A DNA stretch of 64,000 nucleotides from Mercurialis annua (Eukaryota; Streptophyta; Magnoliopsida; Malpighiales; Euphorbiaceae), in NCBI RefSeq assembly GCF_937616625.2, contig NC_065577.1, positions 19,915,501-19,979,500 on the forward strand. Direction: 5' to 3'. Positions 1-11,545 of this stretch are shown piece after piece. The stretch's first letter is position 1. Each line of letters begins with the position of its first letter. A model generated the notes under the pieces. The model did no database searches. It saw only the letters and a list, made by a program, of their open reading frames with translations, and was not told where the DNA came from. The position numbers were made by a program, and so were the translations under genes.

Positions 1-1768
1 TACAAATCAACCCATATACAAAACAACCAATCCAATCCATATACAAACAATCCAAACAATTCAATCCGAAACCATCCAATCCAACAATCCAAACAATACA
101 CATTTGCGATGCGTTCAAGTACTATTCATATAGTATATAACATAATTTTTAATACGATAATGCGAGTAAGTAAAATATACTCACTTCTTGCTTATCCAAA
201 ATTGTCGTTAGTTATAGCGTAAGCTCCCTGAGCTTCTTGTCATCTATTAGGTTGCCTTGTCGAACCTAGGAAAAATCATACATATCTCGAGTGAGATTCT
301 AACTCAATAGATGCTTAGACTCGAGATAAACAAATTGCATAACTTGTCGCATTATTTACCCTGTAGTCGACTCTGTTTTCTAATCGTAAAATAATCCGAC
401 CTCTAAACAAAACTAACATTCTTAATGTTCAGAATGTCCTCTACAAGTTTTATTTGGGTCTTGGACTAATACTAGCACCCGAAGGTGTCGGAAACTAGAC
501 CTTAACTTATTAACTTGGGCTGTCCAGAAAATCAGAACTGTTACGCGCGACGTAATATTCTGATCTGTTTGGGACACTTAGAGGCCGAATCTGTAGAAAT
601 TTAAACCTAGACATATTTAGACGACACTCTTAAGTTTCTGTACCAACAAACGGAACTTAATTAGGAACTACATAGGCTGAGATATAACCCTCTGAACAAG
701 GCTGTTTTGCAGGGCAGATTTCTGCAATATTTATCTAACTGTCATACATTCAAACTTAACTCAATTATATTTTAATTCAGCATATTCATCATCATTCTAA
801 GGCCTATAGCACATCAATACTCATATATCAATGGCTTAGGTCCTTGGCCGAATCCTTCATCCATTGCCTATTCAAAATTTCCAACTATACAACACATATT
901 GACTTAGGCAATTCATTAAACACTTAATACTCATGACTATAACCAAATCCATATTCTAAGACATCACTTAAATACTTCCATCAAAGACTCAATGATTTCA
1001 GATTTTCCTTACCCTTGATGGTTCCTCGAAGCCTATTGATATTAGCCTCCAAATCATTATGAGAATCCTTCTCACAAGCTCAATATCATCTATAAACATC
1101 AAACATCACAAAACCTCAACTTAATCACTAAAACCGAAATAATTCAGCTGAAACCCTAACCAAAATCACTCATACTTACCTCAAATTGAATTCATAATCC
1201 AGTAGAGAATCCTTTTCTCGTTCCGTGGCCGCGAGAATCGCTCAATTCCGTTCAGAAACGAGAGAGATATGACAATTTGAAGGTTTGATGTATTTGGGGA
1301 GGAACACATACGGGTTTCTTCTTATTTCAGCAAAAGAAATGTGTTCTTGGCTGATTTAAGCTTAATTTCTTTGTTTTTATCTTCATGGAAAACATCCCTC
1401 TTTGATCCTTAATTTGCCACCTCCTTATTTCGCAATCCGTAACTTTTCTTTCGTCCAATTTAGTCCGTTGAACGCTAAATCTTTTAGGTCCGATCAATTC
1501 CATATTATTTATTTCTAAGTAAATAATATTAATCCCCTACCTTATAATTCCACTCTCCGATAATGTATTTCGGAAATTTTAGCAAAACGCTCAAATTCCA
1601 TTTTTGGGCTAAAGTGTACTTTTAGCCACTTTCTCTTATATACCTTCTTAATCTTATTCCATTCCTCTTATGGAATATTATTATTGAAATTTTAATACTT
1701 GGCCTAAATTTCATAATTTAGGACTTGTGGCACAGTCCAATTATCATATCACATTCAGGGTTATTACA
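1..1768 (-). repeat. Partial 3' LTR of LARD-like element A
   Basis: This stretch repeats 6511-8275 almost base for base (about two or three differences per 100 bases by eye), so it is the second LTR of the same element with its first ~1.36 kb outside the window. It ends at 1761-1768 in TTATTACA, the complement of an LTR beginning TGTAATAACCC on the minus strand. The next bases are a pyrimidine-rich run (1769-1784), which on the minus strand is the polypurine tract expected just before a 3' LTR. No coding frame is convincing. Confidence 0.9.
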
Positions 1769-4700
1769 TTCACCCCACCTTATAATGAATTCGTCCTCGA
1801 ATTCAAATCTTTGCCACTTCCTTAAAATAAACATATATGAGTATTTCCTTCGCATACTCAATTGACTTTTCATATACACTCTTTTATTAGGCGTTCCTTC
1901 TCCTTATGACACTTCTCCATATATAACTTGAATAACTATCTTTTTTATCAAAGTACTTGACTTATCTTATGACAATCACTAATATCTTCATTAAGATGAT
2001 TAGTCTTGTTGCTACATCTTTTCGTATCTTACTCTTAAGCCTTTAGTCTTCCTTATGATCTATTTCGTTGTGAACTTATTAGTTCACACGTAGTTACTTC
2101 GCATACGAACTCCGTAATGATAGGATAATAATTGTTGTCGCGTTGGGAATTTACTCCCATTGTATTAACTTCTTGCCTTACTAGGCTCCTATCTTTTCAC
2201 TTCGTATCGCCTATATTCCTTTATTCTTTATCTATTACTTGTGGATATAACTTTGACTTACCAATTCAAATTACCTTAACTTGTCCAAAGTTGGCTTTTT
2301 CTAGCTTTCTTTGGTTATTCAAACCGCTTATTCAAAAGCGTTTTTTTAGCAAACAACGTTGACATTCTTATAGTTAACAATGTTGTCTACGACTTCCATT
2401 CAAACTTCGGGTTGTCAACAATACCCGGAAGTGTCGAGAACTGTCCCATAAGTCGCTTCCCTGGGTTAACCTTAGAGTTGTAGAATTTCTTATGTAGACT
2501 GTTGTTTGAGGCTATAGACTAAGCATTCACACATTCTTTTCCTGAAATAAATTCAGAATCCTTATACCTTATCTTCTTGTATACAACTTTCATTTATAGT
2601 CGAACTACTTTCGACATCTCCTTCATCTCATAAACTATCCTCTTAGTCTTTTCCAACTATGCTTGCCGGAGTTGGCTTAACGAGGTCCTTTACTTCTTTT
2701 AATATTTGTGATGAACTATTATTTCATAATAGTCTCATCGACTTCCCTCAGATTGTCTCTCGAGGTCTTAACTCGTAATCCTAACTTTTATTCGTTAGGT
2801 TATACTACTTCTCGATGAATCTCTATTTTCTTCTTATCTCATACTAGATCGTGTATACGTTTATCTTTTCCTTTCACGCTTTTATTGCGCTACTCTGATT
2901 AACCATTTACTAATTGTTGTCTTTACAGTTAGATGTATACGATCTTCATCAGATATCCTTGTTGATATCTTATGGTATATAGGAATACCTTTCTCTTTAT
3001 ATTATCGCATCCTTCATGGCTTTCTAGCGTTGAATTCCATGAAGTTTAATGCTTATCAAGCATTACGCACTATATGCTGCGTCCATCTTTCGTGTCGTAC
3101 TTCTTATCTCTCGATCTTTTAACTTTGATCATCCATATCAGATTGATAACCTTTTTACCATTGTGCGATGTATTCCTTTCCCTTCTCCTTATTTCTATGT
3201 TTCTTGATCATCTTACACTTCTCATCTCGATATTTCTAATATCGACTATCGATAGGAGGTTTAACTTCTCCCTTCTCGAATCAATCAACAAATTGCATTC
3301 TCGCTCGTGCGCGCACCCTTATATTCGACTCTTACTGATGTTTGTTCTAAGGGTGAGGTCCATCTTAAATTTATATCAAATCCTTCCACTTGGTTCTCTT
3401 GGTCTGTGGCTATTCCGAAATCATTTCGTCATATCTTACTTCCTTACTTTTTATGTTAGGTGTCTTTCCATTAGACTATCTTATCACGATCTACTGCCTT
3501 TCTCGTTTACTCTTTATAGAGTACTAAGCGTTCTACGCGTATTACTCAATACTTCTTATCATCACATGGTCTTTCCATGGCCCGTACTCTTTTCGGATCT
3601 TTTATCTTTCCTTTCTTTACTCTTTATACTTTCCATTTCAAACCCCCATCTCATACTTAGGTAAGCTCCAATCGTAGGTTTCTTACTAACAATTCTTGTG
3701 TCTTGCATCGATTAGTTTGATTGTATATTATTATCATTAGGGCTCAATTCTTATACTGAGGTACATTTTATCACATATGTTCATTCTTGGTTATCAAGAA
3801 TCTTTTTGTTTAATTGTCGCAGGGCTTTACATCTGGGTTTCTTACAAAACAAATACATTTTAAACATTCTTGGTATTGCTGATCGATCAGTCTTTCAATC
3901 TTTTTTTTTTCAAACCATTCGAAATATCAGTACAATGTAGCTCAGAGTGATGACACCTCTCATCACTAAAGAGTTGCTCGATAAAATCACGTTTCTTTCA
4001 CTACTTGTGAAGATATGATGCATGATGTTTTTGAAAATCATCTTTTATATGCGTTGCTTAACGTGATCATGACATATCATATGCGAGGTCTGAGCACAAT
4101 TGCACTGTTTAAAATCATGGGATTTTCTCTTTTTGAAAATCACAGTAAGTCCCTCCAGATTACCCACTTCGCGACATTAACGGCTTTTCATTATTCTTTA
4201 TTGGGTTTTATAATAGTTTTGATATTGGACTTATCGTTGTCCTTTAACACTTATCAAAGTGTTTTATAACTAATGCTATTCTTTTATCATTGCTAACCGA
4301 ATCTTTCGTTTTCCCCGTTTCGATACTCATTCATCTCTATTGTTCACTATCCCGATCACATTTTGATATCTTGTAGCCCTTAGGCTTACGGATCTATCTT
4401 TCATAGCCTTCTTCCTTTTTATCTCGTTTACCATCCTCGTGGTAAATCAAAACGTAATATAGGGGATTACGTTCCACGCCATATGTTCATAATGTATTTT
4501 TATGCGTTCTTTGTTCAATTCCTATACTAGCATCTATGTATAGGATAAAGCTATGTGCGCGGGTTTCTCAATCCAATACTTTAAGCTTTCATCTCATCAA
4601 TGCACTTCTTATCAATTAATCACATAACAAACAATCAATGCAAACATATCAATCATATATGCACCTATGGCATATAAACATGCTAATCATATAAGCATGT

Positions 4701-5152
4701 ATGGCACACAACACAAAATCAGGTCATACCTGATTGTGCGTAACTAGACTCGCCCCTTTCTCGAGTTATGATGCCACGTTCGTGTTTTTCAGCTCGTCTA
4801 CTATTACTTCTACCTCTTTACACGAGTATAGGGTTATGCCAAGTACTACTGGCATAATCCTTAAGCACATGTATATGTTATCGAAATGTACTACGCATCC
4901 TCGCCTCAACCATATACTTCATGAAAAGCACACAACATCTCGCAAATCGATCGATCAACCTTAGTAAAAACAATCAATCAATGACAATCAGACTCAGGTG
5001 CGACTTTTTTTTTTATAGCTGCAGTAGTTCCTAGGTAACCTTATAGCAAAACCTAGGGTCAAAAAAATACTTATCATAGACTGGCAGTGATATCAATCTC
5101 CCCCAAACCATATTAGCAGTAGTAACTGGACTAACTGCTCTGATACCAACTT
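1769..5152 (-). mobile_element. Non-coding internal domain of LARD-like element A
   Basis: About 3.4 kb lies between the two LTRs. On the minus strand it runs from a primer-binding site (5135-5149, complementary to initiator Met-tRNA) to a polypurine tract next to the left LTR, preceded by the CGAGGACGAATT-type motif also seen before the PPT of the gypsy elements here. I find no gag, protease, RT, RNase H or integrase motif in any frame. The minus strand is purine-rich. Its sequence is collinear with 61545-63971 read on the plus strand, so this non-coding body is shared by two separate copies. Long LTRs plus a conserved non-coding interior is the definition of a LARD. A completely decayed gypsy coding region is the alternative. 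Confidence 0.75.
5135..5149 (-). promoter_or_regulatory. Primer-binding site of element A (initiator Met-tRNA)
   Basis: On the minus strand this reads TTGGTATCAGAGCAG. It matches the usual plant initiator-Met-tRNA primer site TGGTATCAGAGC and begins three bases from the LTR end at 5153. It fixes the orientation of the element: the right LTR is the 5' LTR. Confidence 0.85.
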
Positions 5153-8100
5153 TGTCACGACCCAAAATCTCGAGTCGAGACCGGCGCTAGGGAATGGGAA
5201 TGGTAGTTCCAAAACCCGTAGCAAGCCTAAAATTCACAAAAAATAACTTTTTCGCAAAACATCAATCATACATTGGTATTATAGCGGAAGCATATACGTA
5301 TACACATCTTTATACACTAGTAACTTATTGACACAAAATACTTGGGCTTACTGTTTCTGTATCATATACGTACTAGCCTGATACATATTAGTGTTCAAAA
5401 TCATATCATCATGGTTATTCACCTTCCGTGTACAAAACATATATAACTACGAAGACAGCAAATTAGAACCGACGTTGTATCAAAATGTTGGTCAGGCAAG
5501 AAACTACTGCAGCAACTACGGAAGTCTGGACTGCACACGTCAAGATTTACTTCCGATCAAAGAATGGACTTCTGGCCAAGTCCATAGTCTAGGTACCTGA
5601 AAGCAAACATTGTGGGGGGGTCAGCTTTGAGCTGAGTGAGATATACGTTACTCACCCTATTATCAAAATAGCATCGCCTTTTTAAAAACGTTTTGTGCAA
5701 ATATAAACTTTTTATATACATATACTTTCAAACAATTCAAATGGCAAATAGGAAGTTCAAACAAGTCTTAATCTTAGACTTATATCGCTCTAGGTATTTA
5801 CCTAGTCTTAGCGAAAGTATTTCCTTTTCTATCCATCACAAATTCTGGGCTAATCACCAGACACAAAGTCTAGGAATCAATCAACCAGACACAAATACAA
5901 AATGCCCGAGATAATTCAACCGAGCTCACACCAAACAGCTTCACAAAACTTCCCCGCCATACTAAATATACACATTCATAAGCATTCCAAGTAACTAAAA
6001 TACAGCTCAAGCGATGATACATTCAACATAAACAAACACCATAACAAACGTAGTAGTCCAATGTTCAATTCAAACCAAACATATTCACACATTTCCAATC
6101 AACATCAAGCTTACAGAAAGATATTCAATTATGCGCATAATTCATATGTTGGCCCAAATCGCCATATAGGCAACCAACATATTGTTATTGGCCCGAATCG
6201 CCATTTAGGCAACCAATAACTAAATTATCACAATGTTGGCCCAAATCGCCATATAGGCAACCAATATTACGTTTTTGTCCCGAATCGCCTTTTAGGCAAC
6301 CAATAACTCATTCTCACATCGTTGGCCCAAATCGCCATTTTAGGCAACCAACGACTATTATCAATTCTCAATAATTATTCAATTATAAGCATAAAGCAAT
6401 ATAAACAATAAAATGCAAGATGAACCATTCGAAAAACAATTAAGTCGTATTCAAACGACACAAACCAATCCAATCAACTCAAGCCAATACAAACAATCCA
6501 AGTCAAACAATACAAATCAACCCATATACAAAACAACCAATCCAATCCATATACAAACAATCCAAACAATTCAATCCAAAACCATCCAATCCAACAATCC
6601 AAACAATACACATTTGCGATGCATTCAAGTACTATTCATATAGTAAATAACATAATTTTTAATACGATAATGCGAGTAAGTAAAATATACTCACTTCTTG
6701 CTTATCCAAAATTCTCGTTAGTTATAGCTTAGCTCCCTGAGCTTCTTGTCAGCTATTAGGTTGCCTTGTCGAACCTAGGAAAAATCATACATATCTCGAG
6801 TGAGATTCTAACTCAATAGATGCTTAGACTCGAGATAAACAAATTGCATAACTTGTCGCATTATTTACCCCGTAGTCGACTCTGTTTTCTAATCGTTAAA
6901 TAATCCGACCTCTAAACAAAACTAGCATTCTTAAAGTTCAGAATGTCCCTACAAGTTTCATTTGGGTCTTGGACTAATACTAGCACCCGAAGGTGTCGGA
7001 AACTAGACCTTAACTTATTAACATGGGCTGTCCAGAAAATAAGAACTGTTACGCGCGACGTAATATTCTGATCTGTTTGGGCCACTTAGAGGCCGAATCT
7101 GTAGAAACTTAAACCTAGACATATTTAGACGACACTCTTAAGTTTCTGTACCAACAAACGGACCTTAATTAGGAGCTACATAGCCTGAGATATAACCCTC
7201 TGAACAAGGCTGTTTTGCAGGGCAGATTTCTGCAATATTTATCTAACTTTTATACATTCAAACTTAACTCAATTCTATTTTAATTCAGCATATTCATCAT
7301 CATTCTAAGGCCTAGAACACATCAATACTCATATATCAATGGCTTAGGTCCTTGGCCGAACCCTTCATCCATTTCCTATTCAAAATTACCAACTATGCAA
7401 CACATATTGACTTAGGCAATTCATTAAACACTTAATACTCATGACTATAACCAAATCCATATTCTAAGACATCACTTAAATACTTCCATCAAAGACTCAA
7501 TGATTTCAGATTTTCCTTACCCTTGATGGTTCCTCAAAGCCTATTGATATTAGCCTCCAAATCATTATGAGAATCCTTCTCACAAGCTCAATATCATCTA
7601 TAAACATCAAACATCACAAAACCTCAACTTAATCACTAAAACCGAAATAATTCAGCTGAAACCCTAACCAAAACCACTCATACTTACCTCAAATTGAATT
7701 CATAATCCAGTAGAGAATCCTTTTCTCGTTCCGTGGCCGCGAGAATCGCTCAATTCCGTTAAGAAACGAGAGAGATATGACAATTTGAAGGTTTGATGTA
7801 TTTGGGGAGGAACACATACGGGTTTCTTCTTATTTCAGCAAAAGAAATGTGTTCTTTGCTGATATAAGCTTAATTTCTTTGTTTTTATCTTTATGGCAAA
7901 AATCCCTCTTTGATCCTTAATCTGCCACCTCCTTACTTCACAATCCGTATCTTTTCTTTCGTCCAATTTAGTCTGTTGAACGCTAAATCTTTTAGGTCCG
8001 ATCAATTCCATATTATTATTTCTAAGTAAATAATATTAATCCCCTACCTTATAATTCCACTCTCCGATAATGTATTTCGAAAATTTTAGCAAAACGCTCA

Positions 8101-8275
8101 AATTCCATTTTTGGGTTAAAGTGTACTTTTAGCCACTTTCTCTTATATACCTTCTTAATCTTATTCCATTCCTCTTATGGAATATTATTATTGAAATTTT
8201 AATACTTGGCCTAAATTTCATAATTTAGGACTTGTGGCACGGTCCAATTATCATATCACATTCAGGGTTATTACA
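5153..8275 (-). repeat. Complete 5' LTR of LARD-like element A
   Basis: A 3123-bp LTR. On the plus strand it runs from TGTCACGACCC to GGTTATTACA, so on the minus strand it runs from TGTAATAACCC to GGGTCGTGACA, with the expected TG...CA ends. Its last 1.77 kb is repeated at 1-1768. Inside it holds five tandem hairpin repeats (6145-6356) and a low-complexity run rich in CAATCC/CAAAC words (about 6440-6605). The satellite begins immediately after its right end, so element A was inserted into the satellite array. Confidence 0.9.
6145..6356. repeat. Five tandem stem-loop repeats in the LTR of element A
   Basis: Five copies, 40-45 bp apart, share a core of GGCCC(A/G)AATCGCC, then AT-rich loop bases, then GGCAACC. 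The outer arms are inverted repeats: copy 1 (about 6145-6182) ATATGTTGG with CCAACATAT; copy 2 (6185-6219) GTTATTGG with CCAATAAC; copy 3 (6233-6267) AATGTTGG with CCAATATT (one G-T pair); copy 5 (6318-6354) TCGTTGG with CCAACGA. Copy 4 (6270-6307) has broken arms. An inner GCC/GGC stem is present in all. The arms differ between copies but stay complementary within copies. Confidence 0.85.
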
Positions 8276-11200
8276 TTATATAACTAAAAAGGTGAAACGT
8301 TTGGATTTATTTTGTAACGTTTGTAAACGTATCGCTTATATTGCTAAAAAGGTGAAACGCTTGGATTTGTTTCGTAACGTTTGTAAACATTTGTCTTTGT
8401 TTGGCAACATTTTTAAACGTTTGGCTTAAATTGCTAAAGAGGTGAAACGCTCGGATTTGTTTCGTAATGTTTTTAAACGTTTGGCATAAATTTCTAAAAA
8501 GGTGAAACGTTTGGATTTGTTTCGTAACATTTGGCTTATATTGCTAAAAGAGGATACGTTTGGATTATTTTCGTAACGTTTTAAACGTTTGCCTTAAATC
8601 GCAAAAAGGGGAAACATTTGCATTTGTTTCGTTACGATTGTAAACGTTTGGCTTAGATTGCTAAAAAGGTGAAAGACATGGATTTGTTTCGTAACATTTG
8701 TAAACATTTCGCTTAAATTGCTAAAAATGTGAAACGTTTGAATTTGTTTCGTAACGTTTTAAATGTTTGGTTTTGTTTCGTATCGATTGCAAAAGTTTCG
8801 CTTAAATTTGTAAAAAGGTGAAACGCTTGGATTTGTTTAGTAACCTTTGTAAACATTTGGCTTAATTGCAAAAATGGGAAAACATTTGGATTTGTTTCGT
8901 AACGTTTCTAAATGTTTGGCCTAAATTGCAAAAAAGGGGAATCGTTTGGATTTGTTTCCTAATGTTTGTAAACGTTTTGTTTCAATTGCTAAAAAGGTGA
9001 AACACTTGGATTTGTTTCATAACGTTTTAAACGTTTGGCTTAAATCGCTAAAAAGGTGAAATGTTTGGTTTTGTTTCATAACCTTTGTAAATGTTTGGCT
9101 TTAATCACTAAAAAGGTGAAACGTTTGGATTTGTTTCGTAATGTTTGTAAACGTTTGACTTTAATCGCTAAAAAGGTGAAAAGTTTGGATTTGTTTCGCA
9201 ACGTTTTTAAACAATTGCCTTAAATTGCTAAGAAGGTAAAATGATTGGATTTGTTTCTTAACATTTTAAACGTTTAGTTTAAATTGCTAAAAACGTAAAA
9301 CTTTTTTTTGTTCCATACTGTTTGAAAACTTTTGACATAAATCGCTAAAAAGGTGAAACGTTTTGTTTTGTTTCATAACCTTTGTAAACGTTTGTCTTAA
9401 ATCGCTAAAAGTTGAAACATTTGGATATGTTTTGTAACATTTGTAAACGTTTGGCTTAATTCGCTAAAAAGGTGAAACGTTTGGATTTGTTTCGTAACGT
9501 TTTAAATGTTTGGATTTGTTTTGTAACGTTTGTAAACGTTTGGCTTAAATCACTAAAAAGGTGAAACGTTTGGATTTGTTTCGTAACGTTTGTAAACATT
9601 TAGCTTAACTTGCTAAAAAGGTGAAACGTTTAGATTTGTTTCGTTACGTTTATAAACATTTGGCTTAAATCTCTTATAAGGTGAAATGTCTGTTTTTATT
9701 CCGTGGCGTTTGTAAACGTTTGACTTAAATACCTAAAAAGGTGAAACGTTTGGTTTTGTTTCATATCCTTTGTAAACGTTTGGCTTAAATCGCTAAAAAG
9801 GTGAAAAGTTTGAATTTTTTTCGTAAAGTTTTAAACGTTTGGATTTGTTTTGAAACGTCTGTAAACGTTTCGCTTAAATCGCAAAAAAGGTGAAACGTTT
9901 GGATTTGTTTCATAACTTTTCTAACTGTTTGGCTTAAATTGCTAAAAGGTGAAACGTTTGGATTTATACCGTAACGTTTGTAAACGTTTGGCTTAAATCG
10001 CTAAAAATGCGAAACGTTTGGATTTGTTTCGTAACTTTTGTATACGTTTGGCTTAAATCGCTAAAAAGGTGAAACCTTTGGATTTGTTTCGTAACGTTTG
10101 TATACGTTTGGCTTAAATCGCTAAAAAAGTGAAATCTTTGGATTTGTTTCGTAACGTTTGTACACATTTGGCATAAATCACTAAAAAAGTGAAACGTTTG
10201 GATTTGTTTCGTATGGTTTTAAACGTTTGGATTTGTTTTGTAACGTTTGTAAACGTTTGCCTTAAATCGTTAAAAAAGGTTAAACGTTTGGATTTGTTTC
10301 GTAACTTTTGTAAATGTTTGGCTTAAATTGCTAAAAAGGTGAAACGTTTGGATTTATATCGTAACGTTTGTAAATGTTTGGCTTAAATCGCTAAAAATGT
10401 GAAACATTTGGCTTTGTTTCGTAACGTTTGTAAGCGTTTAGCTTAAATTGCTAAAAAGGCGAAACAGTTGGATTTTTTCGTATTGTTTGTTAAAGTTTGA
10501 CATAAATTGCCAAAAATGTCAAACGTTTGGATTTGTTTTGTAACATTTGTAATTGTTTGGCTTAAATCGCTAAAAAGGTGAAACATTTGGATTTGTTTCG
10601 TAACGTCAGAAACGTTTGGATTTGTTTTGTAACGTTTGTAAATGTTTTGCTTATATCCATAAAAAGGTGAAACGTTTGGATTTGTTTCGTAACATTTGTA
10701 AACGTTTGGCTTATATTGCTAAAAAGGGGAAACGTTTGGGTTTATATCATAACGTTTGTAAACATTTGGCTTCAATCGCTAAAAATATGAAATGTTTGAT
10801 TTTGTTTCGTAACGTTTGTAAGCGTTTAGCTGAAATTGTTAGAATGTGAAACGCTTGTTTCGTAACGTTTGTAAATGTTTGGCTGAAATCGCTAAAAAGG
10901 GGAAACGTTTGGATTTATTTCATAACGTTTGTAAACGTTTGGCTTAAATTGCTAAAAAGGTGAAACGTTTGGATTTGTTTCACAACGCTTTGAACGTTTG
11001 GATTTGTTTTGTAACGTTTGTAAACGTTTGTTTTTAATCGCTAAAAAGGTAAAACGTTTGGATTTGTTTCGTAACTTTTGTAAATGTTTGGCTTAAATTG
11101 CTAAAAAGGTGAAACGTTTGGATTTATATCGTAACTTTTGTAAACGTTTGGCTTAAATCGCTGAAAATGTGAAACGTTTGGTTTTGTTTCGTAACGTTTG

Positions 11201-11545
11201 TAAGTGTTTGGCTTATATTGCTAAAAAAGTGAAATGCTTGGATTTGTTTCGTAACATTTGTAAACGTTTTGCTTATATCGCTAAAAAGGTGAAACACTTG
11301 GATTTGTTTTGTAACGTTTGTAAACGTTTGGCTTAAATCGCTAAAAAGGGGAAACGTTTAGATTTGTTTCGTAACGTTTTAAACGTTTAGATTTGCTTTG
11401 TAACATTTTTAAACGTTTGGCTTAAATCGCCGAAAAGGTGAAACGTTTGGATTTGTTTCGTAACATTTTTAAACGTTTGGCTTGTATTGCTAAAAAGGTG
11501 AAACACTTGGATTTGTTTCGTAACGTTTGGCTTTGTTTTGTAGCG
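8276..11545 (+). repeat. 60-bp satellite array, segment 1
   Basis: About 54 head-to-tail units of 60 bp, clear because repeats stay in register every 60 bases (for example 9961-10200). Each unit is two 30-bp halves that both start AAACGTTTGG: half A continues CTTAAATCGC, half B continues ATTTGTTTCG. Extra half-B copies shift the register by 30 bases, and a marker variant GATTTATATC recurs at 9961, 10351, 10739 and 11121, giving a higher-order period near 390 bp. Units vary mainly at CpG positions (AACGTT to AATGTT or AACATT). Open frames on both strands reflect the period being a multiple of three; none is taken as a gene. Confidence 0.97.
11541..11545. repeat. Target-site duplication of gypsy-1, left copy (TAGCG)
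   Basis: TAGCG sits just before the left LTR and TAGCT (30244-30248) just after the right LTR, a 4-of-5 match as expected for an old 5-bp duplication. Both are satellite sequence: this is the GTAACG word of half-unit B in mutated form. Confidence 0.6.

Noticed and set aside
3074..3664. 196-codon plus-strand frame rich in Leu, Phe and Ser
   Set aside because: It lies antisense in the purine-rich non-coding body of element A. The pyrimidine-rich strand naturally gives Leu/Phe/Ser frames with few stops. No domain or conserved motif is seen.
8276..11545. CRISPR-like or telomeric repeat
   Set aside because: Units are directly adjacent and similar over their full length, so there are no unique spacers. 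They lack the plant telomere word TTTAGGG in tandem.
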